From: Cristatella mucedo | Lineage: Eukaryota; Bryozoa; Phylactolaemata; Cristatellidae | Reading direction: 5' to 3' | Assembly: GCA_009760855.2 (NCBI GenBank) | Contig: WPIO01000166.1 | Span: 217,501 to 260,000 of the forward strand | Length of the DNA: 42,500 nt | Shown: in pieces, positions 29,969 through 38,760 of the stretch | How positions within the stretch are numbered: the stretch's first letter is position 1 | Layout: every line of letters starts with the position of its first letter | The notes under the pieces: model-generated | Seen by the model: only the letters and a program-made list of their open reading frames with translations | The model's database searches: none | What the model was told of the DNA's origin: nothing | Made by a program: the position numbers and the translations under genes

Positions 29969-31559
29969 AACGCAGCGTCCGCGGTCGAAGGAAGCGGCGA
30001 CGGTCGCGGCGCGCGAAAGGCCCGCGCGGCGCTCTCTAGCGATCGCGTGTCGGACTCGAACTCGAGCCGCCCGAGAGCCGAAGCGAAGCGACGGGTAGGT
30101 GACGGCGGCAGCCGCCAGGCGGCGCCAGCGTCAGTGCGGCGCCTCAGTCGACCCAAAACTCGGCCAGGCAGGCGGGGAGCCGGAACGGATGCGCTCGATG
30201 AGCGGGCCGCCGCCGCGGGGCGGCGCCGCCGCGCGATTAGCCTAATTTAATTCGGGCGCGGCGCGCACCTGCTGGCTCGGCGGCGGCTCGCCGCCGCCGA
30301 GCGAGGCGAGTGACGAGGAGGAGCGACGAGGCAGCTGCGGCTGCAAACTTGGCGCCGGACTTTGGGACCCGACCGTCAAAAGCGTTGGCAACGCCAAGCA
30401 AAGCTCAGCAGCAGCAGCCCTTGGCGACGCCAGGGCGACCGCTCGGACCCGACGGCGCCGTCGTCGCGTGCGATTCGCGCGCTCAGCGGGAGCAGGCTCC
30501 CTGCGGCGGGCGCGCGTCGATGAAGTCGCTCATTTTCGCATCGTCGGGATTTGGGCGGCGCGGAGCGGCGCGGCGCATGCGCGGCGCATTTGGGAGCGGC
30601 GCGGCGAATTCCAGTCGCGGCGGCCGGTGTGTCGCCCGGCCCGTCGCCCGTCGAGCGTGGCGACCCCGCGACCCGAGCAGAGCCGCGGATGCCGCCACGG
30701 GCGTCCGCGCAGGGCCATTCTCGACTCCTCCGGGCTAGGCGCCAGAGGAGCGAGCACTAGCCTGGCCGCACTGGCTGGCACGCCTGTGGCCTAGGCCTTC
30801 CCCCCCATGTCTACGCGGCCGCATTAATTTGCGATAGCTATTAACGAGCTATCGCGTCGTTAACAGTGCAGCTGCGCCTGAACCCTGAACCCTGTTGATA
30901 GCGAAAGCGGGCAGTAGGAAAATCGCTGAACTCTCAACACTGTTCCACACTGCAATGTCGTTCACGGTGCGAGAACGAGGGCATCGAGCGTCGAGCATTC
31001 AATACGAGAGGCTACTGAATGAATTGGTGCGCCCCCGGCCAATCAACTTGAGCAACGCGGCCGGCGCTGTGCACTCCGCCATGAAACGGCCACGGCTTCG
31101 CGGCGGCGTAGGCGAAAACCGCAGGGGGCTTTGAATGTGGGTGTGGCTAACGCTGTGCGCTGTCTGTCGACATGAGAATGAGTTTGAGTGCCGCCCACCT
31201 CGTGCTCTTGAATCTCGCGGGCTCGAACCGACGAACGCTGTAGGACATTCTCGCCTCCCGGCAATAAGCGCTAACGGCGATTCTTGTCCGTTGCAGAATT
31301 CTCTCGTCGGAAAATCAAAGTTCTTGCAAACATTGCTGTTAAAAGTTATTATTATCATTATAACATTTTTTATTAACAATTATCAATTAAATTATCATTA
31401 TAACAAGTATCATTCTTTCGATGGCGCTTCATTCATTCATGTACTTTACATGCATAACAAACGTTTGGAAATCTACAAAGTCACTCAAGTCACTACGTGA
31501 GTGTTACTGCTGTGCTACTACTGCTACTTTCGCATTCCGCAGGCCGAGCCGCGACCGCG
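29969..31559. other. CpG-rich then mixed stretch, no gene resolved
   Basis: 29970-30780 is strongly CpG-rich with long overlapping ORFs on both strands and no domain. 30831-30855 is a hairpin (GCGATAGCT, 7-nt loop, exact complement). 31200-31235 has a B-box-like GCGGGCTCGAACC that may be a SINE scrap. 31330-31410 is AT-rich. Confidence 0.3.
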
Positions 31560-31670
31560 CGCGCGTGGCAAACACAAAAGACTCTGTGCACGCGTGTCAC
31601 AGCCAAAAGACTTTGCGTGCGTGTTAGAGCCAAAAGACCCTGTGTATATCAGAGCCAAAAGAGAAAAAAT
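31560..31670. repeat. 25-bp minisatellite, left part
   Basis: Four or so units of CAGAGCCAAAAGACTCTGTGT type. The same unit resumes at 35999 on the far side of the SINE and LTR element, so one array has been split by insertion. Confidence 0.85.
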
Positions 31671-31717
31671 GCTAGCTAATTTTACAGCCTCTTTTATAGA
31701 AGAGCCTTGATGGCTAC
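31671..31717 (-). mobile_element. SINE family B, tail half (split by LTR element)
   Basis: The reverse complement reads TAGCCATCAAGGCTCTTCTA, TAAAAGAGGCTGTAAAATTA, GCTAGC, the SINE B tail. Its head half lies at 35880-35996. Confidence 0.85.
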
Positions 31718-31724
31718 ACGCCCG

Positions 31725-31975
31725 AGAACCAACACCAAGCTTATTCTACTACAGAGCAGAGGGAGCACGACTTCACTCGCCCCTCTCTCCCCACTGAATG
31801 CCCCTCCTCGCCCACGGCTGTTTTGGCCGACCCCGATGGTGAGTCCACCATCTGACTGTGGTTACCGGCCTGTCCAAACCACACCACAGGCGGACCACAG
31901 CTATGCACCACCGGTGATGCTCCTGACAGCTGTTTAAGGAAGGAGCGGTACCGGCCTGCATATACTCAGACCACA
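31725..31975 (-). repeat. 3' LTR
   Basis: 251 bp, aligned without gaps to 35629-35879 with three transitions. In element orientation it begins TGTGGTCTGAGTATATGCAG. Its outer end probably extends to 31718 (ACGCCCG, present in the other LTR with a 3-nt indel). The poly(A) signal here is AATAAG (31740-31745). Confidence 0.93.
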
Positions 31976-31985
31976 CGCTCCCTTG
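31976..31985 (-). other. Polypurine tract
   Basis: In element orientation CAAGGGAGCG directly precedes the TGTGG start of the 3' LTR, the position of the plus-strand primer in LTR retrotransposons. Confidence 0.6.
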
Positions 31986-32069
31986 ACCTTAAGGTCACAA
32001 GTTTCCAGCTGCAATGCGAGTAGCGCACTGTACCATCGTTGCAAACTCCCTTGTCCCCTGACGTACAGA

Positions 32070-32690
32070 TCAGTCCATGACGTAGTCGGAGAACCAACGT
32101 GGGTGCTGCAGTTCCGACCGCATGCGAAGCTGGTGGCCGCCCCTTTCCTCTGTCCCAGCATGCTCATCATCTCCGCCTCTTATCTGGGAGGGTGCTGGCA
32201 GCTGAGCCGGTAATACTGGCTCAGCGTCCGGAGCTAACCTGCCGTCCGACACAAGTCTTCGGATTCCGTTCACCTCGACACCAAGGCCGTGAGTCCCCGA
32301 CGTCACAATCTCTTCCGGCCATTCTGACGTACACCGCGCGTCGGCTGGTTTCACAAAAACCCTTTGGCCCGCTGTGTAGTTAATGGCAGATTGGGCGTTG
32401 CAGTGCTGTATCTTCTTTGGCTGGAGCGGGCACCGCCATTCATATGTAAATAACCGCCTGTGAGGCACGGTTTCGCCCTTTATCCCCTCAGTCGGCGCCG
32501 AATTGTACCAGTACACCATATCTAGTACTCCTCTACCGGTGCGAGCTGCCATGCCCTTGATAGTCCGATGCATGCGTTCGACTATGCCGTTGCCTTCCGG
32601 TCGGTAAGCACACCGGTAGACGGTCTCAACGCCCCAGCGTTCGCAGAGACGCCGAACTGCCTCAGATCGGAACGAAGCGCTGTTGTCCAT
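32070..32690 (-). pseudogene. pol, C-terminal integrase part (out of frame with the rest)
   Basis: 206 codons beginning at an ATG that overlaps the upstream TGA. It contains the second catalytic Asp (MDNSASF) and the Glu (GNGIVERMHR) of the integrase DDE core, then the C-terminal domain and a long charged tail ending FSDYVMD. The frame is offset from pol by the shift at the AG run at 32711-32720. It would be made only if the break were absent; the internal ATG is unlikely to be used. Confidence 0.88.
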
Positions 32691-34858
32691 CAGAAGCTGC
32701 GTAGGTGGGCCTCTCTCTCTCGAAAGATTTGCTCCAGCACTCTGGTGATAAGGTGCACCTCTTCGCTAGGAATGGGCCGCCATAGCGTGAATCTGCTGGG
32801 CCCACAATCCACCAGCGTCAGATATTTCTCATCGCGGTAGTGCGTGACATCGATCGCAAGACGAGACCAGGGTTCGGTGACGTCAAGACTGCCTCGCTGC
32901 CACGAAATCGGTGACGGATCCACTGATCTGCAGCGAAGACAGGAACGAACAATTCGTTCTACATCGGTTCTGCGGATGTTCGCATTAGGGTGACATAGCC
33001 TCGCCAGGTATAGTGTCCTGTCGACGCCCAGGTGGTGCAGATTGTGGAATTGCTTGAGGTCGATATTGGGAGCCGCCAAACTGATCTCAGGAGCGACAGC
33101 ACCGGTACAGCAAGTCGTGAACTTCAACCACCTTTGCGATACTCTCGTCAGCTGGTCCGCTTTGTTCTCCGGCGACCTTACTAGGCTTACAGTCGTCTCC
33201 AGATTGCACTCCGTTATAATATCTCGGAGTAGGCCCAATCGTCGTCGAATTATTGCCTCTCCCATGCCGCGCGTCCTCACGAGTTTATCCCCATCGATCA
33301 ATGACTTCAGCCAACCAAACACCGAAGTTGAATCAGTCACGATTTGGACTTTCTGAAGTCCCCACGCAATAGCGATGTTAAGGCCTTTGATGACGGCTTC
33401 TAGCTCGGCGGTGTTTATATGCGAAGTATCGTCCGGCTTTCGAAGCCAAGAGGCATCCTCAACCACTTTACCGTCAATTTCAAGGCACGTTCCAATAGCG
33501 ATGCTGCTCGCATCGCACCACAATTTTTCGCTTACGACATTAGACACCTGCCACGCGCCAGTCACCGGATCAGAAGCTAGCACTCTGCGATGGACGTCGC
33601 GAGCAATTTCCAGAACCTCACTCGGCACTTTGCTGTCCCAGTCCTGATCGCTGGCTATACTTTTGAGGTAACTGCAAGCAGGTCGCAGCCAGCCGGCTAC
33701 CGGAAAATGCCCGACGAGTTGCTCACACCAAGAAAATAATTCTCGCCGCGTCAGAACTGACTGTACAGAGCCTATGGCATTATCTCGGCGCCATACGAGC
33801 TCGTTGCGTTTACTGTCAATGCGGAGGCCTAGGACACGACCACCCTCTAACTTTTCAGGTGGTTTTGCTTCAAGTCCGTACTCGCGGAGAAGCTCAATCA
33901 CACGGTCGTTTGAGACGATATCATTGTTCGCCAAAATGTCGTCAACATACGAATCCGTGCCGGATCTGACCCTCTCATCCATACACAACACTTTATTTAA
34001 GATAACAGTCATTATTTTTGGTGCAACGTTAAGGCCGAAACCCAGGCGAGTCAGGCAGTATCGGCGGCCATGAAATTCAACCACCTGGTACTTCCACAAT
34101 GATGGGTCTACGTGAATTTGCAAATAGGCCTTACGCAGGTCCACGACGCTTACGTTTCGTCCCATTCGCCGCCATGCACGAAGTTTATTACTGCACACGT
34201 CCCCTTCAGCCGTGTGGCTCGACACGAACTGGTTGAGCTCGCGATAGTCGAGGACGGGCCTCACTTTCCCTTTGCTGCTTTGGACCACCGCCATCAAGGG
34301 AATCAGCCCACCGCACTCCCCGTAAAAAGGTTGAAGCCAACCACACTTTATCCAGTCCTCCACTTCCCGTTCATATTCTGCTTCTACCTCAGCCGGGATG
34401 CGATATGAGGACACGCGGTTCTGCAGCATGGGGGCCTGTACGCCTTCTTTCCAGTTCCAGCGCACGTGCCACGCGCCATCGTGGAATACTGCAGTAAAAT
34501 CTTTGTCGGAGACTGTAAGCTCGCTCGAATTTCCGACCTTTGCAACGAGCGAAACGTCGGTGGCCGGCGGTGAGTGAGGGCAGGTTACACTGTTTCTTTC
34601 GCCGAGGATGCATCGGGTCGCTGGAGCCTCATTACCGAAGTCAACTTGGCCTTCACCGCCGTTCATCATCAAGATACCCTCCCTCGAAGGCTTCAGATCA
34701 CGAGAGGAGGCCAGCACTGATGCAAGCACCGTGCGGGAGCAGCCGGTGTCGACAAGTGCAGTAGCGAACTGGCCATTTAACATCACGCCAATGGAGGGCA
34801 GTCGCGCCGAAGTCAAGGGGAACACGCTGGCGCAGGTGTTGGCGGTTCCCCTTATTCG
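32690..34858 (-). CDS. pol: protease, reverse transcriptase, RNase H, N-terminal integrase
   Basis: 722 codons entered by -1 frameshift from gag; it has no ATG of its own near the start. In order: aspartic protease (ALVDTGCSRT); RT (RPVLDYRELNQFV, VVDLRKAYLQIHVDP, LTRLGFGLNVAPK, catalytic YVDDIL); RNase H (WCDASS, NTAELEA, VTDSTS, NKADQLT supply the D-E-D-D residues); and integrase with an HHCC-type zinc finger (HHLG to CLRC) and the first catalytic Asp (AIDVTHY). It stops at a TGA at 32692-32690, just before the second catalytic Asp, because of the frame shift. Protease, RT and RNase H motifs look intact. Confidence 0.93.
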   Translation of the reverse strand, partial: RIRGTANTCASVFPLTSARLPSIGVMLNGQFATALVDTGCSRTVLASVLASSRDLKPSREGILMMNGGEGQVDFGNEAPATRCILGERNSVTCPHSPPATDVSLVAKVGNSSELTVSDKDFTAVFHDGAWHVRWNWKEGVQAPMLQNRVSSYRIPAEVEAEYEREVEDWIKCGWLQPFYGECGGLIPLMAVVQSSKGKVRPVLDYRELNQFVSSHTAEGDVCSNKLRAWRRMGRNVSVVDLRKAYLQIHVDPSLWKYQVVEFHGRRYCLTRLGFGLNVAPKIMTVILNKVLCMDERVRSGTDSYVDDILANNDIVSNDRVIELLREYGLEAKPPEKLEGGRVLGLRIDSKRNELVWRRDNAIGSVQSVLTRRELFSWCEQLVGHFPVAGWLRPACSYLKSIASDQDWDSKVPSEVLEIARDVHRRVLASDPVTGAWQVSNVVSEKLWCDASSIAIGTCLEIDGKVVEDASWLRKPDDTSHINTAELEAVIKGLNIAIAWGLQKVQIVTDSTSVFGWLKSLIDGDKLVRTRGMGEAIIRRRLGLLRDIITECNLETTVSLVRSPENKADQLTRVSQRWLKFTTCCTGAVAPEISLAAPNIDLKQFHNLHHLGVDRTLYLARLCHPNANIRRTDVERIVRSCLRCRSVDPSPISWQRGSLDVTEPWSRLAIDVTHYRDEKYLTLVDCGPSRFTLWRPIPSEEVHLITRVLEQIFREREAHLRSF

Positions 34859-34864
34859 TTTTTT
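34815..34864 (-). promoter_or_regulatory. -1 ribosomal frameshift signal
   Basis: In element orientation the slippery heptamer A AAA AAC (34864-34858) sits in the gag frame four codons... counting the stop as the second codon after it (GAA TAA). A 9-bp perfect stem begins four bases downstream: 34853-34845 pairs with 34823-34815 around a 21-nt loop. The loop contains AACAC, complementary to GTGTT at the stem's 3' side, so an alternative pairing exists. Slipping back one base carries translation directly into the protease-RT frame. Confidence 0.85.
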
Positions 34865-35577
34865 TGATCGCCGAATTGTTTACCACACGCAGCAGCTAGA
34901 TGATTCGGATCGCCGCAGATCCAGCAAAGTCGCGTGCGTGGCCCGCTGCGAAAAGGCCGGTCGGTGTACCGCCTTTTCGAGTCCGTCTTAGACTGCACCA
35001 CGACGCCACGGGTCTGAGCGCGTCGATCCTCGAAACGGCCGGCGAGACATGCCGCACTTGACGAGACAAAGTTCCTCGACATTTCAACCAGCACGGGCAA
35101 ATCAGCTTTGGTAAACGAGCACGCTGCTCGAAGTTGCCGCTTTACGTCATCGGGTAGGCCCGACACAAATGCGCACTTCAGCAAAGACTCCGGGGGATAC
35201 GCAGGTGCCCCCGCTTGAGCAGCAAAGACAATAGACGCCAAGCGAACAAGGTCGGCCAAGTAGACGTCTGGCGACTCACCCTCGCGAAGTTTTCTGCTCG
35301 ATAACTCGTCGTACGCGCGGAAGCAATCGGGCGAAAACGCGGCGCTGAGTTCGCGTTTCACCTTCGTATAGTCACATTTATCACTGTCCACCAGCCCTTC
35401 ATTGACGGCAAAAGCTCCACCGGTTAAATACAAGGGCATGAGTGCGGCAAGATCGTCATCTTTAATCTTGTTCGTCTTGGCCACGGAGTCCAGTCGACGT
35501 ACCCACGCGACGAAGTCGGTTTTGCCGTCATAAGGTTCGATTTTGCCTAGCATTACCATTGATGCCATCGACTCCAT
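34852..35577 (-). CDS. gag of the Ty3/Gypsy element
   Basis: 241 codons from the ATG at 35577 (MESMASMVMLGKIEPYDG) to TAA at 34852-34854. The N-terminal two thirds has the capsid-like pattern common in Metaviridae (YDGKTDFVAWVRRLD, YPPESLLKCAFVSGLPDDVK). A single zinc knuckle CWICGDPNHLAAAC (CX2CX4HX4C) follows near residue 225. The frame is also open upstream into the LTR but without an earlier ATG. The last codons carry the frameshift heptamer. Confidence 0.92.
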   Translation of the reverse strand: MESMASMVMLGKIEPYDGKTDFVAWVRRLDSVAKTNKIKDDDLAALMPLYLTGGAFAVNEGLVDSDKCDYTKVKRELSAAFSPDCFRAYDELSSRKLREGESPDVYLADLVRLASIVFAAQAGAPAYPPESLLKCAFVSGLPDDVKRQLRAACSFTKADLPVLVEMSRNFVSSSAACLAGRFEDRRAQTRGVVVQSKTDSKRRYTDRPFRSGPRTRLCWICGDPNHLAAACGKQFGDQKNE

Positions 35578-35628
35578 CCCAAGAAATAGCTTGTGCTTCG
35601 ATGTGCCTTGCACGAAGAACGCCCGCAC

Positions 35629-35879
35629 AGAACCAACACCAAGTTTATTCTACTACAGAGCAGAGGGAGCACGACTTCACTCGCCCCTCTCTCCCCACTG
35701 AATGCCCCTCCTCGCCCACGGCTGTTTTGGCCGACCCCGATGGTGAGTCCGCCATCTGACTGTGGTTACCGGCCTGTCCAAACCACACCACAGGCGGACC
35801 ACAGCTATGCACCACCGGCGATGCTCCTGACAGCTGTTTAAGGAAGGAGCGGTACCGGCCTGCATATACTCAGACCACA
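35629..35879 (-). repeat. 5' LTR
   Basis: Partner of 31725-31975. It holds AATAAA (35644-35649) near its inner end. The inner boundary may extend to about 35619. No TGG-starting primer binding site is evident just inside, so the tRNA primer is not identified. Confidence 0.93.
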
Positions 35880-35996
35880 GCTATCACCGCCGCTTGCAGT
35901 GGCAATAAAAGATTGTTTACTGCAGGATTCCAACCCACGACCTCGGGACCGAGGTCGTGAAAAGCAACCACATTACCTAGTGTGCCATCACGGTTC
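35880..35996 (-). mobile_element. SINE family B, head half (split by LTR element)
   Basis: The reverse complement reads GTGATGGCACACTAGGTAAT, the hairpin CACGACCTCG/CGAGGTCGTG, B-box-like GTGGGTTGGAATCC, and CAAGCGGCGGTGATAGC at the LTR junction. It aligns with 8460-8575; its tail is at 31671-31717. Confidence 0.9.
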
Positions 35997-35998
35997 TC

Positions 35999-36042
35999 TG
36001 TCTGTCAGAGCCAAACGCCTCTGACTATATCAGAGGCAAAAG

Positions 36043-36106
<64 letters not shown>

Positions 36107-36355
36107 AGAGCCAAACGACTCTGGATATGTCAGAGCCAAACGACTCTGTGTATGTCAGAGCCAAAACACTCTGTGTGTGTCAGAGCCAAAAGACTGTGTG
36201 CAAGTCAGTGCTAAAAGACTCTGTGTGTGTCAGAGCCAGACGACTCTGTGTATGTCAGAGCCAGACGACTGTGTGTATGTCAGAGCCAAAAGACTGTGTG
36301 TGTGTCAGAGCCAGACGAATCTGTGTATGTCAGAGCCAAAAAACTGTGCATATGT
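35999..36355. repeat. 25-bp minisatellite with embedded (GT)n
   Basis: About eleven 25-bp units of CAGAGCCAAACGACTCTGTG type. One unit's TGTGTG end has expanded to a (GT)n tract at 36043-36104. It continues the array seen at 31560-31670. Confidence 0.93.
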
Positions 36356-36598
36356 CAAGCAGCGTGGGAGACAGTCCGAAGCGTGAGATGTGTCAGGAGG
36401 CAGTGGATTAAGTGAGCGGTGTGGAAGTAGCAGCGAAGGATGGCTGAAACGATACATCTTGGTTGCGAGGTGAGAAAACGTCGTTTCGTAACAATAGCGC
36501 CGAGATCAGAGAATAGAGTCAGACAGTCAGCCGACTGTCTGAGAGATACAGATGTCTTCTTAAAGGACGTAGCGTATCACTTATTCTGAGAGGCTCTC
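36356..36598. other. Upstream region of the TATA box, with hairpin
   Basis: Contains a 9-bp perfect hairpin CAGACAGTC / GACTGTCTG at 36520-36541 with a 4-nt loop. No ORF of note. Confidence 0.5.
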
Positions 36599-36650
36599 TA
36601 TATAAAAGGAGCAGGGCAACGATCAGACCACTGTGAAATTCCACAGTGGT
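36599..36650 (+). promoter_or_regulatory. TATA box and start-site hairpin
   Basis: TATATAAAAGG at 36599-36609. At the distance where transcription should start lies a 9-bp perfect hairpin (arms 36627-36635 and 36642-36650, 6-nt loop). The first ATG downstream is at 36667 (short); the ATG at 36699 opens a 117-codon frame. Confidence 0.45.
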
Positions 36651-36698
36651 TTAGTGCTCCTCTGGATATGAAGTTTTGTCTATCCGACAGACGACGCG

Positions 36699-37052
36699 AT
36701 GCGATCGAGCAAGTACTATTTGAACCATCCCAGAGTGCCCCATCAGCCTAACCATCTCAGAATGCCCCATCGGCCGAACCGATTGCTAGACTTGATCATT
36801 CGTAGGGTATTGCGACCAACGGGCTTAAATGCTGCGCTGCTGACAGATCGAGCAATAACAATGTACAGCTTCGGCGGAATGGTTAAGCTCGAATCCCGAC
36901 TTGGATTTTTCTCATCTGCCATTCCTTTCAATGTCTTCCTCAAGCTGCTCTGTGACAATGCTGTCGGAAATCTCGGGGAAAAAGAAATGAAGGAGACTGG
37001 CCGACGATTTGCTTGCGTCTCGGAGAATCCATTCCGGGCTTTTCGCGTATAG
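36699..37052 (+). CDS. Unrecognised 117-aa ORF
   Basis: An ATG about 70 bp below the predicted start opens 117 codons. The N-terminus has a short repeat (HPRVPHQPNHLRMPHRPNRL), then LLDLIIRRVLRPTGLNAALL, MYSFGGMVKLESRLGFFSSA and IPFNVFLKLLCDNAVGNLGE, with mixed hydrophobic and basic residues. The opposite strand is also open over 126 codons, so coding status is unsure. No family recognised. Confidence 0.3.
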   Translation: MRSSKYYLNHPRVPHQPNHLRMPHRPNRLLDLIIRRVLRPTGLNAALLTDRAITMYSFGGMVKLESRLGFFSSAIPFNVFLKLLCDNAVGNLGEKEMKETGRRFACVSENPFRAFRV

Positions 37053-37060
37053 ATTGAAAG

Positions 37061-37309
37061 ATGGCCGATCCAAGACTTTGGAAAGGCCCCTTTATCGAAG
37101 GAAGCACGGGGGTAGACGCACACACAAAGGCATCCGAAATTCGAAGCGGCGATGAAGGATTCTCCAACCTACCTACCTGCGATAGGCTCTCGGATGATTC
37201 AAAACCCCAGACGCAGTCCTTTCGGGCGGAGTGGAAAACTCCACGCCTCCGGCAGCATTTCATCGTTGTTCAATGTTCTCCTGAGAATTCGCCCTCTCCC
37301 CTTGGATAA
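37061..37309 (+). CDS. Unrecognised 82-aa ORF
   Basis: An ATG 9 bp after the stop of the preceding ORF opens 82 codons: MADPRLWKGPFIEGSTGVDA, HTKASEIRSGDEGFSNLPTC, DRLSDDSKPQTQSFRAEWKT, ending SPENSPSPLG. It is soluble and acidic/polar. The spacing to the previous ORF suggests one broken frame, a dicistronic element, or chance. Confidence 0.25.
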   Translation: MADPRLWKGPFIEGSTGVDAHTKASEIRSGDEGFSNLPTCDRLSDDSKPQTQSFRAEWKTPRLRQHFIVVQCSPENSPSPLG

Positions 37310-37475
37310 CCACATTGGCTTCACACTCGAGTCTGGCCCGCCCAATTTTAACTACGTAAAATTGCGGAAATTCGGAGCAGCCTAGACAGGGATACCACAT
37401 CCAAGTTGGTCAATGCATTTGTGACATTCCATCTTGACTTGTGTAGCTCACAGCTGGCAGGCCCAGCGCCCTGTG

Positions 37476-38760
37476 CAGTCGGGCATTTAAGGTTGGTGCA
37501 AGCTCAGCAGCTAGGCTTACTTGTTGTAAGGTACACAGTTGCCACATCACACCACTTCTAGTCGACCTGCACTAGCACTCCATCAAATTTAACTAGCTCC
37601 TTAGTTCTGTCTCGGCTCGGTTATTGCAATTCTCTTTTGGTTGGGCTACCAAAAAAAAGCAATTAGGCCACTGCAACTGGCTATGAGTATAGCTGCAAGG
37701 CTAGTTTTCAAGTCCTAGAGGTTTGTGCACGTGTCTCCTTTGCTAAAAGAGCTAGGATGGCTGCCGGTTGATCAACGGATACAGAGCAAAGTTTTTACGC
37801 TGACCCACAAGGTCAAGGCCACGGCTTGGCTCCTTCGTACCTAGCTGAACTGCTGCACCAGTTTCAGCCTCCTCGCGCCCTCAGGTCCTGTGTGGACAAT
37901 AAATTAGCTGTTCCATTCCTCCGCTTAAAGACCGTTGGCGACAGAAGCTTTAGCTCTGCAGGTCCTAGACTGTGCGCCTCGCTTCCACAATTTTTACGCA
38001 GCGACAACTACTTTCCTGCTGCCGACTATGGCTCATCCTTTTCAGCGGTCCTGAGTTGCTACTTCCATGATACTCTCTACCTCAACTGCTCTCCTGACTC
38101 TGCTATGCTTCCCACTTTCTCTTTGTTGCGTGAGACGAAGTCTGTTGGCTACCGAATGCGTACCGAAAGCCGCTTAGGCTGCGAGTGCGCTATACAAAAC
38201 TCTCCTACTTAACACCCACATGGTCTTTGTGGCTTTGTGGACGACAAGTTACAGACGGGGATAAATTACATAACATTACAAGTCGCATATCAGCTTCAAG
38301 GTTTGTCGCTCACTTTTAGGTTCCTTTATTTTCTGGCTCGAGCTTACCTATTAGAACTATTCCCCCACTAGGCTACGCATCGTACCACCCACCCTCTTAC
38401 TCAAATCGTTTAGCTAAGACTGAAATGAACCTCAATTCCTTTGGAGACAGTGCCTTTAGTTCGTACGCTTCCAAAGCCTAGAACTCACTTCCGACTGACG
38501 TCGTGGCATCCCCTGACTTGACGGTATTTAAAAAGAAGTTAAAAGCGCACTTTTTTGTCCTCACATAATTTAGTTATTTCCCTGGGATTTTTCAGTTTGT
38601 GTTTATGCGTTCTGACACTGCGCTTGCTACCACCAAACCAACCCTGTGTTATTCGTTGTGCGCTGTGCATCTCCCCTGTAACCGCCGCGTTATGGCTGTG
38701 CACACCACGCACGTTACCGCATACTTGGGTCGCGCTCCCGTTACAGTAAATGCAAAGTGT
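37476..38760 (+). mobile_element. LINE family 2, interrupted by LINE family 1
   Basis: The left part at 37476-37605 matches 25186-25290 (TTGGTGCAAGCTCAGCAGCT, CACATCACACCACTTC, GACCTGCACTAGC). The right part resumes at 38281 (AGCTTCAAGGTTTGTCGCTCA) exactly where family 2 continues in the 25186 copy. It runs on through GTACGCTTCCAAAGCCTAGA to the UTR (CGTTCTGACACTGCGCTTGC). The middle is the family 1 copy. Confidence 0.82.
37611..38279 (+). mobile_element. LINE family 1, longest copy, nested
   Basis: Begins SRLGYCNSLLVGLPKK, then (after a small indel at an A run) PLQLAMSIAARLVFKS, stop, RFVHVSPLLKELGWLPVDQR, IQSKVFTLTHKVK. After another shift the open stretch 37826-38212 reads MAPSYLAELLHQFQPPRALR and ends in the standard family 1 C-terminus. 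The UTR ends in ATTACATAACATTACA. This is the order found at the C-terminus of CR1/L2 RT proteins. Confidence 0.88.

Larger units (their letters stand above)
31718..35879 (-). mobile_element. Ty3/Gypsy-type LTR retrotransposon, nearly complete
   Basis: 4.16 kb element on the minus strand with order 5' LTR, gag, pro, RT, RNase H, integrase, polypurine tract, 3' LTR. Integrase after RNase H, plus the VVDLRKAYLQI and YVDDIL RT motifs, place it in Ty3/Gypsy (Metaviridae) rather than Copia or BEL. There is no env-like ORF: only 95 bp separate the pol stop from the 3' LTR. It interrupts a SINE B; the target duplication appears to be TAGC, or five bases with one mismatch (ATAGC/GTAGC). The two LTRs differ at 3 of 251 aligned sites, so insertion is fairly recent. 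A frame break in integrase makes this copy probably non-autonomous. Confidence 0.93.

Noticed and set aside
34698-34886. 62-codon ORF overlapping the gag-pol junction
   Set aside because: Third frame across the frameshift signal; a shadow of gag and pol.
36006-36355. Regularly spaced 25-bp repeats resembling a CRISPR array
   Set aside because: Units are directly adjacent with no unique spacers, in an animal genome; it is a minisatellite.
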